DNA of 59,122 nucleotides from Candidatus Colinaster scatohippi (GTDB lineage Bacteria; Bacillota; Clostridia; Lachnospirales; Lachnospiraceae), in the NCBI GenBank assembly GCA_018064805.1, contig JAGHUN010000019.1, forward strand, positions 1-59,122, given 5' to 3'. The notes under the pieces were generated by a model. That model had not been told where the DNA came from. It made no database searches and saw only the letters and a program-made list of their open reading frames with translations. Below, one piece after another: positions 16,247 through 25,420 of this stretch (position 1 is the stretch's first letter; each line of letters begins with the position of its first letter). The position numbers and the translations under genes were made by a program.

Positions 16247-17830
16247 TTAACAATATTTCTTTAGTTCCTGAGCCAACTTATTTACATCTATCGGTTTCCC
16301 CAAGTGACCATTCATTCCACTTGCAAATGATTTCTTCCTATCTTCTTCCATTACATTAGCAGTAAGCGCAACAATAGGTATATCAGCTTTAGCCTTATCT
16401 TCAAATTCTCTAATTTGCTTTGTTGCTTCATAACCATTTAAATTTGGCATTTGAATATCCATGAGAATTAAATCATAATAGTCCGAAGCCGCTTTTTTCA
16501 TCATACTAACACAGACATCTCCATCTTCTGCCCAGTCAATCTCAAATCCCATTTCTTCAAGTACGGACATCGCTATTTCCGCATTTAATTCATTGTCTTC
16601 AGCTAACAGAATTCTTTTTCCCTTAAATACTCCGGAAACATCCTCGGATTGCGCATTTCCCTTATTATCTATGTTATCACTAATTCTATGATATAGAGTA
16701 ATGGTGAAAACAGTTCCTTTCCCAAGCTCACTATCAACCGAAATAGTTCCGTTCATCATGTCTATAAGATGCTTAACAATAGCCATTCCAACACCGGTTC
16801 CCGCAACCTTACTGTCGGTAAGACTTCGCTCTCTTGAGAACTCATCAAATATGTATGGAATATATTCCTTAGCCATACCAATTCCATTATCAGATACCCT
16901 ACACTGATAAAGAGCATATCCTTTTTTGTTACTTGAAAGTTCGAGAAGATCCATACTAATTCTTCCACCTTCCGGTGTGAATTTAATGGCATTTGACAAT
17001 ATATTCAGATATATTTCTCTTAATCTCACATAATCAGCATATATATAATGATGCTTAATATTTACCTTTTGAGTAAATTCTATATTCTTCTCCGCCATAG
17101 ACTTCTCAAATACTATAAACAGAGATTCCATAAACTGCTTTGAACTAAAAGCCGTCTCCTCAAGTTCAATCTTACCACTTTCAATTCTTGCCATTTCAAG
17201 AACATTATTTATTAATGATAAAAGGAACTCACTTGCACTTTTAATCTTTCCAATATAATCATCAAAAAGTTCCGGATTATTCTTATTCTTTTCAAGAAGG
17301 TTAGTGAAACCAATAATTGCATTCATTGGCGTTCTAATATCATGTGACATATTAAAAAGGAATGCCGTCTTGGCCTCATTAGCACTCTGAGCCTTCTTGG
17401 TAGCCTCTGCAAGCCTTCTTTCCGCTATTTTATCCTGTTCCAAACGTATAGTATCTGAAATATTCTGATGTGTTCCACTAATACTTATTAATTCTTTACG
17501 CGAATAGTCTCTCTTTCCACCACATCTTACAAACATCTCACCGAGCTCAGGATGAATATATCTATATGTTATTTCCGCAGCAACATTTTCAAGGCTACGC
17601 GAATAATCATCAAACAATTCTATATCTTCCGGATGTATCATTTTGTGATGATATACAAAACGATCCTCAGGCGACATATCATCCGGCGTTCCAAGCAGTT
17701 CATTCATCACCTTGTCAGCATAGAAGCATGGCGCTTTACCTTCCTCAAATTCAACACGCCACAATCCTATCTGTGATAATGCCAGAAGTTCGCCTATCTC
17801 CTTGTCATCAAACAAATTATCTCTTCCCAT
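16247..17830 (-). CDS. Hybrid sensor histidine kinase/response regulator with PAS domain
   Basis: 527 residues, no membrane segment. Domains: PAS/PAC-like (about 10-130), helical linker, HisKA with phospho-accepting histidine in FNMSHDIRTPMNAIIGF (about 160), HATPase with the N box (REIYLNILSNAIKFTPEGG), G1 box SDNGIGM and G2 GTGVGMAIV, and a C-terminal receiver (about 405-525) with acidic pair AEDNELN, phospho-aspartate in LILMDIQMPNLNGYEA, and the conserved lysine in GKPID. As there is no output domain, the signal probably passes to another protein or an HPt. It follows the ABC permease gene by 18 bases. Start ATG has GGGAAAAGGG upstream. Confidence 0.95.
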   Translation of the reverse strand: MGRDNLFDDKEIGELLALSQIGLWRVEFEEGKAPCFYADKVMNELLGTPDDMSPEDRFVYHHKMIHPEDIELFDDYSRSLENVAAEITYRYIHPELGEMFVRCGGKRDYSRKELISISGTHQNISDTIRLEQDKIAERRLAEATKKAQSANEAKTAFLFNMSHDIRTPMNAIIGFTNLLEKNKNNPELFDDYIGKIKSASEFLLSLINNVLEMARIESGKIELEETAFSSKQFMESLFIVFEKSMAEKNIEFTQKVNIKHHYIYADYVRLREIYLNILSNAIKFTPEGGRISMDLLELSSNKKGYALYQCRVSDNGIGMAKEYIPYIFDEFSRERSLTDSKVAGTGVGMAIVKHLIDMMNGTISVDSELGKGTVFTITLYHRISDNIDNKGNAQSEDVSGVFKGKRILLAEDNELNAEIAMSVLEEMGFEIDWAEDGDVCVSMMKKAASDYYDLILMDIQMPNLNGYEATKQIREFEDKAKADIPIVALTANVMEEDRKKSFASGMNGHLGKPIDVNKLAQELKKYC

Positions 17831-17848
17831 ATTTTCCCTTTTCCCTTT

Positions 17849-18667
17849 TTATCTCTGGTCCGAATCCACCCTATTAAGGAGAATAATTGCTATTACTATG
17901 TAAATTATTGTAAAAAGAATCAGTCTGCCAAATAGTGAAAACAGATTTCCTGCTGTTGATTCTATGCCGTCAGCGATTTCCTCAACCATAGGATTATATT
18001 TCAAGTCTTCCGCCCCACTTATTACACAAATTGCATTTAACCCCCAGCGACTTATAGTAAGCGTAGACAATTTCTCCGTAAATCCCTCAAGCTCAAATAC
18101 AAGTCCTGCCATAAGAAGCTGAATAATCAATACAAACGGCATAATTGTCATAGCCATTTGTTCAGATTTCACTCCGCTTGAAACCAGCAAAGCCAATGCA
18201 TCTGATGAAAAAATAATAAGCAAAAATGCGAAAAATAAATCAATTGGAAAAATCGTTATAACATGAACATCCGGAATCTGATTTATATAACGCACAACTG
18301 TGACAAGAAGAACAATAAAAGCCTCGACTGAGCATACAAAGAATTCATATATAACATGGGCAAAAATATATGAGGAAATATGCACTCCTGAACGATGCTC
18401 CCTCTTAATAATTGCTCTTTCTCTACAGATTGATTGTATTGAATTAAAAATTCCAATCCATATACAGGCACATACAAGAGCAAAAGCTCCCTTTCTGGTC
18501 GCATTATATGCATCAAACATATCATCGCCCGTAACTATAGCAATAAGCACAACAATAATAAATGTCGATATAAAATTCTTCCATTGTTTCTCTGTTCCAA
18601 ACAGTCTGAAACATTTACCAAGATAAACCTTAACCTGTCCCCAACGCGAAATACGATTATTAGCCAT
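17849..18667 (-). CDS. ABC-2 type transporter permease
   Basis: About 272 residues with roughly six membrane segments. It resembles the membrane half of ABCG-like exporters: a short basic N-terminus, then TGDDMFDAYNATRKGAF and IQSICRERAIIKREH between the first segments, which is the usual coupling region. The start at ATG 18667 overlaps the stop of the ATPase gene within ATGGCTAA, indicating translational coupling; an earlier ATG at 18688 lies inside that gene. It should form the transport channel for the FHA-containing ATPase upstream. Substrate unknown. Confidence 0.85.
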   Translation of the reverse strand: MANNRISRWGQVKVYLGKCFRLFGTEKQWKNFISTFIIVVLIAIVTGDDMFDAYNATRKGAFALVCACIWIGIFNSIQSICRERAIIKREHRSGVHISSYIFAHVIYEFFVCSVEAFIVLLVTVVRYINQIPDVHVITIFPIDLFFAFLLIIFSSDALALLVSSGVKSEQMAMTIMPFVLIIQLLMAGLVFELEGFTEKLSTLTISRWGLNAICVISGAEDLKYNPMVEEIADGIESTAGNLFSLFGRLILFTIIYIVIAIILLNRVDSDQR

Positions 18668-20363
18668 ACAGATAAGCCTCTCTTTCAAATTTATCTATAA
18701 AATAATCTGCCAATCCTTCCCCACCTTCGTTGACTTTATTAATCCTTGAAACAATCTTATTAAGACTCTCTACTTCAAAGAATTTAAGAGCATCATATGG
18801 ATTACCATAGAAAACAAGATGCCCACAATCTTCATAACTATCCTTAGCAAGAATTATAACCTTATCAAGAAGTTTGATTGCACGATCCGGACTATGAGAA
18901 ATAAACATTACAATTTTACCTTCATTTGAAATCGCCCTAAGCTTATCCAAAAGAAGTTCTGAGTTAGTATTATCAACACCGGAATCAGGCTCATCCAGGA
19001 AAAACAATGAAGGATTCCCAACATATTCCATCGCTATGCTTAGTCGCTTTCTTTGTCCGCCTGAAAGTGCTCTTACCATCTGCTGTTTTTCATCGGCAAG
19101 TCCCAATGTTGCCATCGCTATTTCTGCCTGATTAATATAATATTCCTCAGGCATTCCGGCCGGAAGTTTAAGCTGTGCAGCATTAATTACAGTCTCAAGA
19201 GCAAGATCGTTCATTCTCATGAGATCCTGCTGTGGAACATAACCAATCTCATACTGCATCCTGTCAAATTCAGCATAAATATCAGTGTTATTATACAAAA
19301 TCTGTCCCTTAGCCTGTTCATAGCCCATAACCGCATTCATAAACGTCGTTTTACCGGCTCCTGAACCTCCAAGTATAAGTACCATACTTCCATCCGGAAT
19401 ATTCATATTAACATTCTTGAGAAGCATCTTTTTCTTTCCTCTCTTCCATACGCTCCTCTCAGCAATATTAATAGAAAGGCCACCACCGGCTGGCATCCCC
19501 TGATATCCACCATACATATTCTGATTATTCTGATATCCATTATTGCCATTCTGCTGATATCCCCCATATGCATTCTGATTATTATTAATAATCTGTCCTG
19601 CTTCAACATAATTATAATTAGGCGCCGAATCAGGATATAAAACAGAAACACTCTGATTATTCCATTGTGAATATTCGTTATGCCCCTGATTAAAACACTG
19701 GTTAACCACAGCGTCATGCTGGTAAATAACAAGGTCACCCAAAAAGACAAAGTAATAGCAAGCCATCTTAATTACATCATATGCATTAAGATATGTTGGT
19801 TCCATTACACGCACATTATTGCAAAAAACACCATTAGTACTTCCCTGATCAATAATAGCCCAGCCTCTGGATGCTCTAAAAAATTCTGCATGCCTTCTGG
19901 ACATTTCAGAACTTGTAAATTTTAATGATTCACTTCTTCCGATATTAACAGAGTTAACTCCACTTAATGACATTGTGTTCCATTCGCAGTTTTCATAACT
20001 GTCCGAATAAATAAACAATACATACATACTTCCGCTGTTATCATCCTCGCGGTATATGCCCAAAACATCACCATCTCTAAGATACACTTCCTGTCCCGGC
20101 GCAAGTTTCATTTTATTATAAGTAGTTCCATTAGTAGTACTCTGATTACGATATAGCGTACCATTTGCATCGGTAATGAATTCACCATGATTTCTGGAAA
20201 CAATAGCACAATTAACCGCTATAGACGGAGCCGTACCACCTGATGCCCTTCCAAGAGTCTGATATCCTGAAAGATATATTTCAGATATATTATTGTTATA
20301 AATCATAAAAAGCTTAGGCATTTTTCTTGTTTGTCCTGAAAATGCAGTATAATTGTTATCCAT
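18660..20363 (-). CDS. Double-FHA ABC transporter ATP-binding protein
   Basis: About 567 residues. FHA domain 1 (about 20-105) has GRAS, SRNHG and NGTTYN; FHA domain 2 (about 145-210) has NIGRSE, MSRRHAEF and QGSTNGVF. FHA domains bind phosphothreonine, so this transporter is likely controlled by a Ser/Thr kinase. A Gln/Asn/Gly/Tyr-rich linker (about 250-295) leads to an ABCG-type ATPase (about 300-530): Walker A GGSGAGKTT, signature LSGGQRKRL, Walker B SLFFLDEPDSG, switch histidine in FISHSPD. Start ATG 20363 overlaps the PHP gene stop in ATGGATAA; an earlier ATG adds six residues. It pairs with the permease gene downstream. Confidence 0.95.
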   Translation of the reverse strand: MDNNYTAFSGQTRKMPKLFMIYNNNISEIYLSGYQTLGRASGGTAPSIAVNCAIVSRNHGEFITDANGTLYRNQSTTNGTTYNKMKLAPGQEVYLRDGDVLGIYREDDNSGSMYVLFIYSDSYENCEWNTMSLSGVNSVNIGRSESLKFTSSEMSRRHAEFFRASRGWAIIDQGSTNGVFCNNVRVMEPTYLNAYDVIKMACYYFVFLGDLVIYQHDAVVNQCFNQGHNEYSQWNNQSVSVLYPDSAPNYNYVEAGQIINNNQNAYGGYQQNGNNGYQNNQNMYGGYQGMPAGGGLSINIAERSVWKRGKKKMLLKNVNMNIPDGSMVLILGGSGAGKTTFMNAVMGYEQAKGQILYNNTDIYAEFDRMQYEIGYVPQQDLMRMNDLALETVINAAQLKLPAGMPEEYYINQAEIAMATLGLADEKQQMVRALSGGQRKRLSIAMEYVGNPSLFFLDEPDSGVDNTNSELLLDKLRAISNEGKIVMFISHSPDRAIKLLDKVIILAKDSYEDCGHLVFYGNPYDALKFFEVESLNKIVSRINKVNEGGEGLADYFIDKFEREAYLYG

Positions 20364-21147
20364 TATTTTCCCTATCTCCATCCAGTTTTTTCAGTGCCCT
20401 TCTTCTCTTTAGAGCAAATCTTAGTGCACCGAACTTATTATATGGGAAGAAGCCGTACACTAAAAGCCTATTCCACTTTCCAAGGCGTGCCTTCAATGTG
20501 CCATCATATGGTCTTCCCCAGATAACGGTACTTTTTCCTAAACGGATGTATTCTATAAAATCGTCATTGTTTTTTACATCACCTTCAATGATGGTATAAG
20601 CAAGACCAACACATTTTTCCCAATGGGCATCGCTTCCCGAAGTAATAGGCTTACCAAACTCTTTTGCTAATTCAACAGCCTCATCATTAGCCCAAGAATC
20701 CTCACCACAGTTAAAGCCTTCAAGAAAATCAAAATCCTTTAATATTGAGCGATCTCTTTTATATTTTCCTGTAGAAAATATACTTAAAAATGGCTCCCCG
20801 CACGGATGTGCCGGTCCCAAGATGCCACCATATCTGTGCACTATTTCTTCAAGTTGCTCTACCCCCAGACCTCTATACTCAAGTATTTCAAGATCCACAC
20901 CATCAGGCATTACAACTAAAAAGTGTCCGGCATCTGACGTGTCATACTCTATACTTTTAAGTACAACAAAGTCATCCGGTGTCTCTTCTTTGTGCTCAAG
21001 GTAATATTTATAACCACCATATGAATCATGGTCTGTGACCATCATGCCATCATATCCCTGCTCTTTTAGTAACCTTATATATTCAATTATGGAAACCTTG
21101 GAATCTGATGATCCTTCTGCTGTATGACAATGCAAATCAAATTTCAT
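20356..21147 (-). CDS. PHP domain metal-dependent phosphoesterase
   Basis: 263 residues. The PHP domain is seen from residue 2: FDLHCHTAEGSSD (motif I), MVTDHDSYGGY (motif II), HPCGEP, and GSDAH near residue 200 (motif IV). These His/Asp clusters bind a trinuclear metal site and cleave phosphoesters; relatives are the TrpH/RNase AM or PHP-type phosphatase groups. The stop overlaps the FHA-ABC start, so it is the first gene of that operon. The last 50 residues are basic and not typical of the core. RBS is AAAGGAATT before ATG. Confidence 0.88.
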   Translation of the reverse strand: MKFDLHCHTAEGSSDSKVSIIEYIRLLKEQGYDGMMVTDHDSYGGYKYYLEHKEETPDDFVVLKSIEYDTSDAGHFLVVMPDGVDLEILEYRGLGVEQLEEIVHRYGGILGPAHPCGEPFLSIFSTGKYKRDRSILKDFDFLEGFNCGEDSWANDEAVELAKEFGKPITSGSDAHWEKCVGLAYTIIEGDVKNNDDFIEYIRLGKSTVIWGRPYDGTLKARLGKWNRLLVYGFFPYNKFGALRFALKRRRALKKLDGDRENNG

Positions 21148-21184
21148 ACCAATTCCTTTTATTCAATAATAATCTGTATATTAA

Positions 21185-21814
21185 TTAGAAGCCCAGAGCA
21201 TCATCAACAAGAATCACATGAATTCTATCCGCATGACGAGAGAATCTGGTAATCAAAAATTGACAGCAAATTGTGTCCATTGACTTGCAATCAAAACATT
21301 TTCCTGTACCGGCACATGGCGTATTAAGTCCGAACCTTTGAACATTTATTGTTGCTGCCTCATTCCTTGCACGTTTCATTGCATGATCAACGTCACCACA
21401 AACCTTATTCATTCCAACAACCAAAACAAGCTTCTTGGGTCCAAATGCATACGCTGAAACTCTGTTTGAGTTGCCATCAATATTCACAAGCACTCCGTCA
21501 TTTGTCATAGCATTAACAGACCCAAGATATACATCCGCGTCATATGCAAAGAGTGCTGCTCCTCTCTTGTCCGCTGTATTATCTCTATCACAAAAGTTAT
21601 AATTACCGTTTTTAAGCGCATCGACAAGTCCTATCTCCCGAACAGACATAGAACCACCCATAGTAACCTTACTATTTTCCGGAATCAGTGAAAGGGCAAG
21701 TTGAAGTGCCTCGTCTCTATTCTCAGCATAGTAACCTGTCATATTCCTTGACTCCAGCCCTTTGATGACTGTTTGCGCAAGCTGCTTATTTCTATTAGTC
21801 GCAAAATCATTCAT
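21185..21814 (-). CDS. LUD domain protein (LutC/YkgG family)
   Basis: About 209 residues. The start ATG at 21814 is preceded by AAGGAG; an upstream TTG adds eight residues. The LUD fold (DUF162) shows as GGSMSVREIGLVDALKNG, TNDGVLVNIDGNSNRVS (pyrophosphate/nucleotide-like loop) and GMNKVCGDVDHAM. The C-terminal TPCAGTGKCFDC and ICCQF cysteines are typical of the short group. Relatives take part in L-lactate oxidation complexes, but no LutA/LutB gene is adjacent, so the lactate role is uncertain. A TATAAT box lies just upstream. Confidence 0.88.
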   Translation of the reverse strand: MNDFATNRNKQLAQTVIKGLESRNMTGYYAENRDEALQLALSLIPENSKVTMGGSMSVREIGLVDALKNGNYNFCDRDNTADKRGAALFAYDADVYLGSVNAMTNDGVLVNIDGNSNRVSAYAFGPKKLVLVVGMNKVCGDVDHAMKRARNEAATINVQRFGLNTPCAGTGKCFDCKSMDTICCQFLITRFSRHADRIHVILVDDALGF

Positions 21815-21843
21815 AATTTTAATTCTCCTTTTTAACACAAATA

Positions 21844-21849
21844 ATTATA
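21844..21849 (-). promoter_or_regulatory. -10 box for LUD gene
   Basis: TATAAT on the minus strand, about 30 bases before the start codon. No good -35 at 17 bases; a TTGAAA lies too near. Confidence 0.5.
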
Positions 21850-21947
21850 CCATTTCAGTGTTTTCAATAAAATAATACATTAGTCCCTTTTTCTGACAAA
21901 TCACATCAGAGTACCTAAATTCCGTTATTCACCTGAATCATTTCATC

Positions 21948-22439
21948 CTAATCAAGCTTGCGACCAAGAAGCTTGCGACCAAGAAACTTGCATATTCCTT
22001 CAATTGCCAATGAATGGTCCATACTCTGTTCAAGTCCCGAAACAGCTACAGTTCCTATTATTCCTGTTCCCTCCACATTAATCGGAAAACATCCACCATG
22101 AGCCGCATAATTTTCAGTAGTCAGTTCCAGGCGCTCTTCCAATGTCTTTCCTGACGCTTTAAGCTCCAGGCTGATTCTGTAAGAACTAAGTCCTGTACGA
22201 TTAACGAGATTATATTTTCGCTCAAGCCATTTATCATTGTCGGGTGATGTTCCTTCAAGCGCAACATGATATACAATTTGCGTGTTTTTCCTTATTTCAA
22301 TTGTGACAGGTAGTTCTCTTTCCTTCGCCATTTCGTAGATAATGGTTCCCAGACGATATGCGTCATCATTAGAAAAATGGCCGAATTTAAGCTTCTGTTC
22401 CTGCTCTATAACTTCTTTAATTTTATCTTCCATGCTCAT
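21948..22439 (-). CDS. UPF0303 family protein (GlcG/HbpS-like fold)
   Basis: About 163 residues from ATG 22439, chosen for GGGAGGG 6 bases upstream. The sequence matches the UPF0303/YBR137W group of the heme-binding GlcG-like fold: FGHFSNDDAYRLG, ALEGTSPDNDKWLERKYN, AAHGGCFPINVEGTGIIG and VSGLEQSMDHSLAIEGI. Molecular function of this group is not established. The C-terminus carries a fresh 15-bp perfect duplication (21954-21968 and 21969-21983), giving two copies of LLGRK; see findings. The gene sits back-to-back with the M48 protease gene. Confidence 0.87.
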   Translation of the reverse strand: MSMEDKIKEVIEQEQKLKFGHFSNDDAYRLGTIIYEMAKERELPVTIEIRKNTQIVYHVALEGTSPDNDKWLERKYNLVNRTGLSSYRISLELKASGKTLEERLELTTENYAAHGGCFPINVEGTGIIGTVAVSGLEQSMDHSLAIEGICKFLGRKLLGRKLD

Positions 22440-22673
22440 AATACCCTCCCATTTATTCACAGCAAAATGCATCGTTAACCGCAACCGGAATGCTACAGTT
22501 AAACCGGACTCATTTCATACAATATGCCTATTTATTAATTATATCATATTCCGTTCAGAGGAATTATGATAAAATGAATCTCAGTGATTTTCCGAAAAAG
22601 CATCAACAATAATAGCTGCAATAAGCATTTTTACCAAACATTATCGAGAATTATATATACTAAGGAGTCAATT

Positions 22674-23957
22674 ATGATATCAGCACGAATATTTATTTTA
22701 ATTATGTCCATAGGAAGTCTGTTATATGGAATTATTATATCCGGCATATCCGATAAGCACCGAAAAAAGCCACTTCCTGAAGAAGTATCCGATGTATATA
22801 ATCCCGAAAGATATCAGACATATATTAACTTTGAAGCTGATAAGAAGAAGTTAAGAAATAAGTATAAGGCAATTAATCTTATTTTAGATATAGTGCTTAT
22901 TTTTTCACCTGTTTATGAATATATAGACAACTGGTTCAATGGAAATCCATATCTGATTTTTCTCACAACATATATGATTATATGGGTTATCTCTACCATT
23001 ATTGAGACCTTTGCATCATATGAAATTACATTCGGACTAATGGAGAAATATGGTCTGAACAAAAAGGACCTGAAAGAATTTGTTAAGGATGAAGTTATAA
23101 ACGAATTAATGGGACTTTTTATCACAGTTGCTCTGCTTGAACTTCTCACATTTATAGGTGAGCATATGAGCGAATGGACAAATGGCTTTTCAGTCGGATA
23201 TAAGGTAAGCTTCTTAATCTGTCTTGGCATAGTTGCAGTTCTATTTATTTTCTTTGTTGTGGCTCAGCTTATTGGCTATGCCGTACTCAAAAAGCAGTAC
23301 ACCTTTACACCTCTCGAAGATGGAGAACTCAAAGACAAAATCAATGCTTTACAAGCAGATTCAAAGAAAAAAGTAAAAAGGATCTATATCTATAACGAAT
23401 CAAAAAAGACTACCACCAAGAATGCTTTTCTGTTAAAACTCTTTTGGCATAGGGAATTCGGTATTGCAGATAATTTTATAAACGAAAATGCAGAGGATGA
23501 ACTTTTGGCGGTACTTTCCCACGAAATTGGTCATCTGAAACACAAGAAAAATATACTTAACTTTATAAGCTATGGAGAATACGTATTGCTGGCTATTATT
23601 GTACTTTTGCTTATGGTTAACCCTGAGATCATTCTTATATGCACTAACTGGATAAGGGAATCCTTTAACATTACTGCAAATAATTACTATCTCATCTTTA
23701 TCGTATTCGGACATATAATCAAACCAATTTCATTCCTTTCCGGCCTGTTTTCAATGTACAAATCCAGATGGGAGGAATATGAAGCCGATAGGGAATCAGT
23801 CAAAAATGGGTATGGTGAGGCATTAATTACTACTTTCAAGACATTAAGCAGTGACGAACTTGTAAATGTATATCCTCACCCTTTTATTGAGTTCACCGAA
23901 TATGATCATCCGGGAATGTATCAGAGAATAAAGGCTATCAGAGAAGCAATGAAATAA
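22674..23957 (+). CDS. M48 family metalloprotease, Ste24-like
   Basis: 427 residues from ATG 22674, which has AAGGAG 8 bases before it; a longer frame to 22584 lacks an RBS. The zinc motif is HEIGHLKHKKN (HEXXH) and the third zinc ligand is in WEEYEADRESV, as in CAAX prenyl protease 1 (Ste24) and HtpX. Several membrane segments flank the catalytic part (about 1-25, 60-80, 95-125, 150-205 and after the zinc motif). It probably degrades or trims membrane proteins. The gene ends 11 bases from the convergent lipoprotein gene, with no visible terminator between. Confidence 0.93.
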   Translation: MISARIFILIMSIGSLLYGIIISGISDKHRKKPLPEEVSDVYNPERYQTYINFEADKKKLRNKYKAINLILDIVLIFSPVYEYIDNWFNGNPYLIFLTTYMIIWVISTIIETFASYEITFGLMEKYGLNKKDLKEFVKDEVINELMGLFITVALLELLTFIGEHMSEWTNGFSVGYKVSFLICLGIVAVLFIFFVVAQLIGYAVLKKQYTFTPLEDGELKDKINALQADSKKKVKRIYIYNESKKTTTKNAFLLKLFWHREFGIADNFINENAEDELLAVLSHEIGHLKHKKNILNFISYGEYVLLAIIVLLLMVNPEIILICTNWIRESFNITANNYYLIFIVFGHIIKPISFLSGLFSMYKSRWEEYEADRESVKNGYGEALITTFKTLSSDELVNVYPHPFIEFTEYDHPGMYQRIKAIREAMK

Positions 23958-23968
23958 TAGCAACCAGG

Positions 23969-25351
23969 CTATGGATTGCATCTTTTACATGGAGCATAGC
24001 CGTCAGCAAGTATTTCTTCTCTGGACCTTGTGACATAGCGTCTGTTTTTGGCTTTCATTTCGTTTACGCTGTCACAGGTTGGATAATGAAATCTCTTAGT
24101 ATTAATATTAAGGACATAGTTATTACCTTCAGGCTGTGGATTATCGGTATCATTTCCAACAGATTTATCATGAGCGTCCGAACCGTCAGATACTTCAGCA
24201 TCAGATGCTCCGGGTGTCTCATCTTCCTTTACAACAACAGTGGGGGCAACAAGTATTTTTTCCTTTTCCACTTCCTTTTCACAGGTAACCTGTATATCCG
24301 TGCCATCACTTGATACTAATATATCTCCCTGTAAATCAGTGCGATAAATTTCCGTTCCGATTGCTGTAAGTTTATCTAATACCTCTTTTGTCGGGTGGCC
24401 ATACTCGTTATCCTTCCCTACTGAAATCACCGCATACTGCGGTCTGCAGGCAGCCAGAAAATAGTCTGAAGTTGAATACCTACTGCCATGATGTCCCACC
24501 TTAAGCAAATCACATTTTATATCATATCCTCTTGAAAGAATCGAATATTCCTCTACATCTTCTGCATCTCCGGTAAAAACAAAACTGTTGTTACCATATT
24601 TTATCATCGTAACAATCGAATTATTATTGCTTTCACTGCTGTTTATAATCGGAGCAAGTATAGTAACCGTTGCAGAACCGAGCTTATAAATATCCCCAGC
24701 CTTAGGAACAATAATTTCCTTATTTTGCTTATTAAGATACTTCACTAAGTTATCAAATGTCTTGGTATCATGTTCAGTTACAGAACAAAAGCACGTATCA
24801 ACCATTGCATAATTAAGTGCACCCGACAGTCCACCTATATGGTCTGCATCCGGATGCGTTGCAATTATATAATCAAGCTTGCTAATCTCTCCCTGCTTTA
24901 AAATCGAATATATTCGTGATGACTGCTTATTGTCACCACCATCAATTAACATATATCTTCCATCACATTGTATAAGAGCCGAATCTCCCTGACCAACATC
25001 GATAAATCTAATCCAGAAAGATGAGTTTTCCACATTATCTTCATCAGCCTTTATTCCTATCGAATCTTCATCTTCGTAAGTTATTTCTGCAACAGTATCA
25101 TCGATAGCTTCAGGGTCATTATTGGGGTATTTGTCCTCTGACTCTTCGCTGCTTAATATTTCTTCATATTCATCACCTGGCAAGCTCTCACTACAAATAA
25201 CTTCTGAACTGCTTTCTGTTTCTAATAACTGCGCTTCACTCACTACTTCATCTGCATTTTGCGCAAAATCACCACAGCCCATTAGCCATATCAATATGCA
25301 AACAACAGATAATATTTTCAACAATTTACGCATTCTATTCCCAATTGCCAT
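23969..25351 (-). CDS. ComEC/Rec2-like metallo-beta-lactamase lipoprotein
   Basis: 460 residues. Lipoprotein signal with lipobox LMGC (about 25). An acidic spacer (30-105) is followed by an MBL-fold domain (about 108-365): DVGQGDSALIQ, then LIDGGDN, the metal motif THPDADHIGG, FTGDAE, and LKVGHHGS. This matches the C-terminal nuclease-like part of ComEC and secreted DNases such as those of Clostridia. After an acidic linker, residues 410-460 hold a His/Cys tail (FHYPTCDSV and APCKRCNP), like the Ada-type zinc site often fused to such proteins. Likely role: extracellular nucleic acid or phosphoester cleavage. RBS GGGAG precedes the ATG. Confidence 0.9.
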   Translation of the reverse strand: MAIGNRMRKLLKILSVVCILIWLMGCGDFAQNADEVVSEAQLLETESSSEVICSESLPGDEYEEILSSEESEDKYPNNDPEAIDDTVAEITYEDEDSIGIKADEDNVENSSFWIRFIDVGQGDSALIQCDGRYMLIDGGDNKQSSRIYSILKQGEISKLDYIIATHPDADHIGGLSGALNYAMVDTCFCSVTEHDTKTFDNLVKYLNKQNKEIIVPKAGDIYKLGSATVTILAPIINSSESNNNSIVTMIKYGNNSFVFTGDAEDVEEYSILSRGYDIKCDLLKVGHHGSRYSTSDYFLAACRPQYAVISVGKDNEYGHPTKEVLDKLTAIGTEIYRTDLQGDILVSSDGTDIQVTCEKEVEKEKILVAPTVVVKEDETPGASDAEVSDGSDAHDKSVGNDTDNPQPEGNNYVLNINTKRFHYPTCDSVNEMKAKNRRYVTRSREEILADGYAPCKRCNP

Positions 25352-25366
25352 GATTCTCCCTTATGT

Positions 25367-25404
25367 CAAAAAGAACTGATAGTACACCAACTACCAGTTC
25401 TTTT
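25367..25404 (-). terminator. Terminator after the giant surface protein gene
   Basis: AAAAAGAACTG (25367-25377) pairs perfectly with CAGTTCTTTTT (25394-25404), with further inner pairing TAGT/ACTA; the T-run is in the arm, and by symmetry it could work in both directions. It also precedes the MBL lipoprotein gene. Confidence 0.85.
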
Positions 25405-25420
25405 TAGCGTTTGCTTTATC

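Noticed and set aside
21185-21814. Lactate utilisation operon lutABC
   Set aside because: Only a single LUD protein, no LutA/LutB genes.
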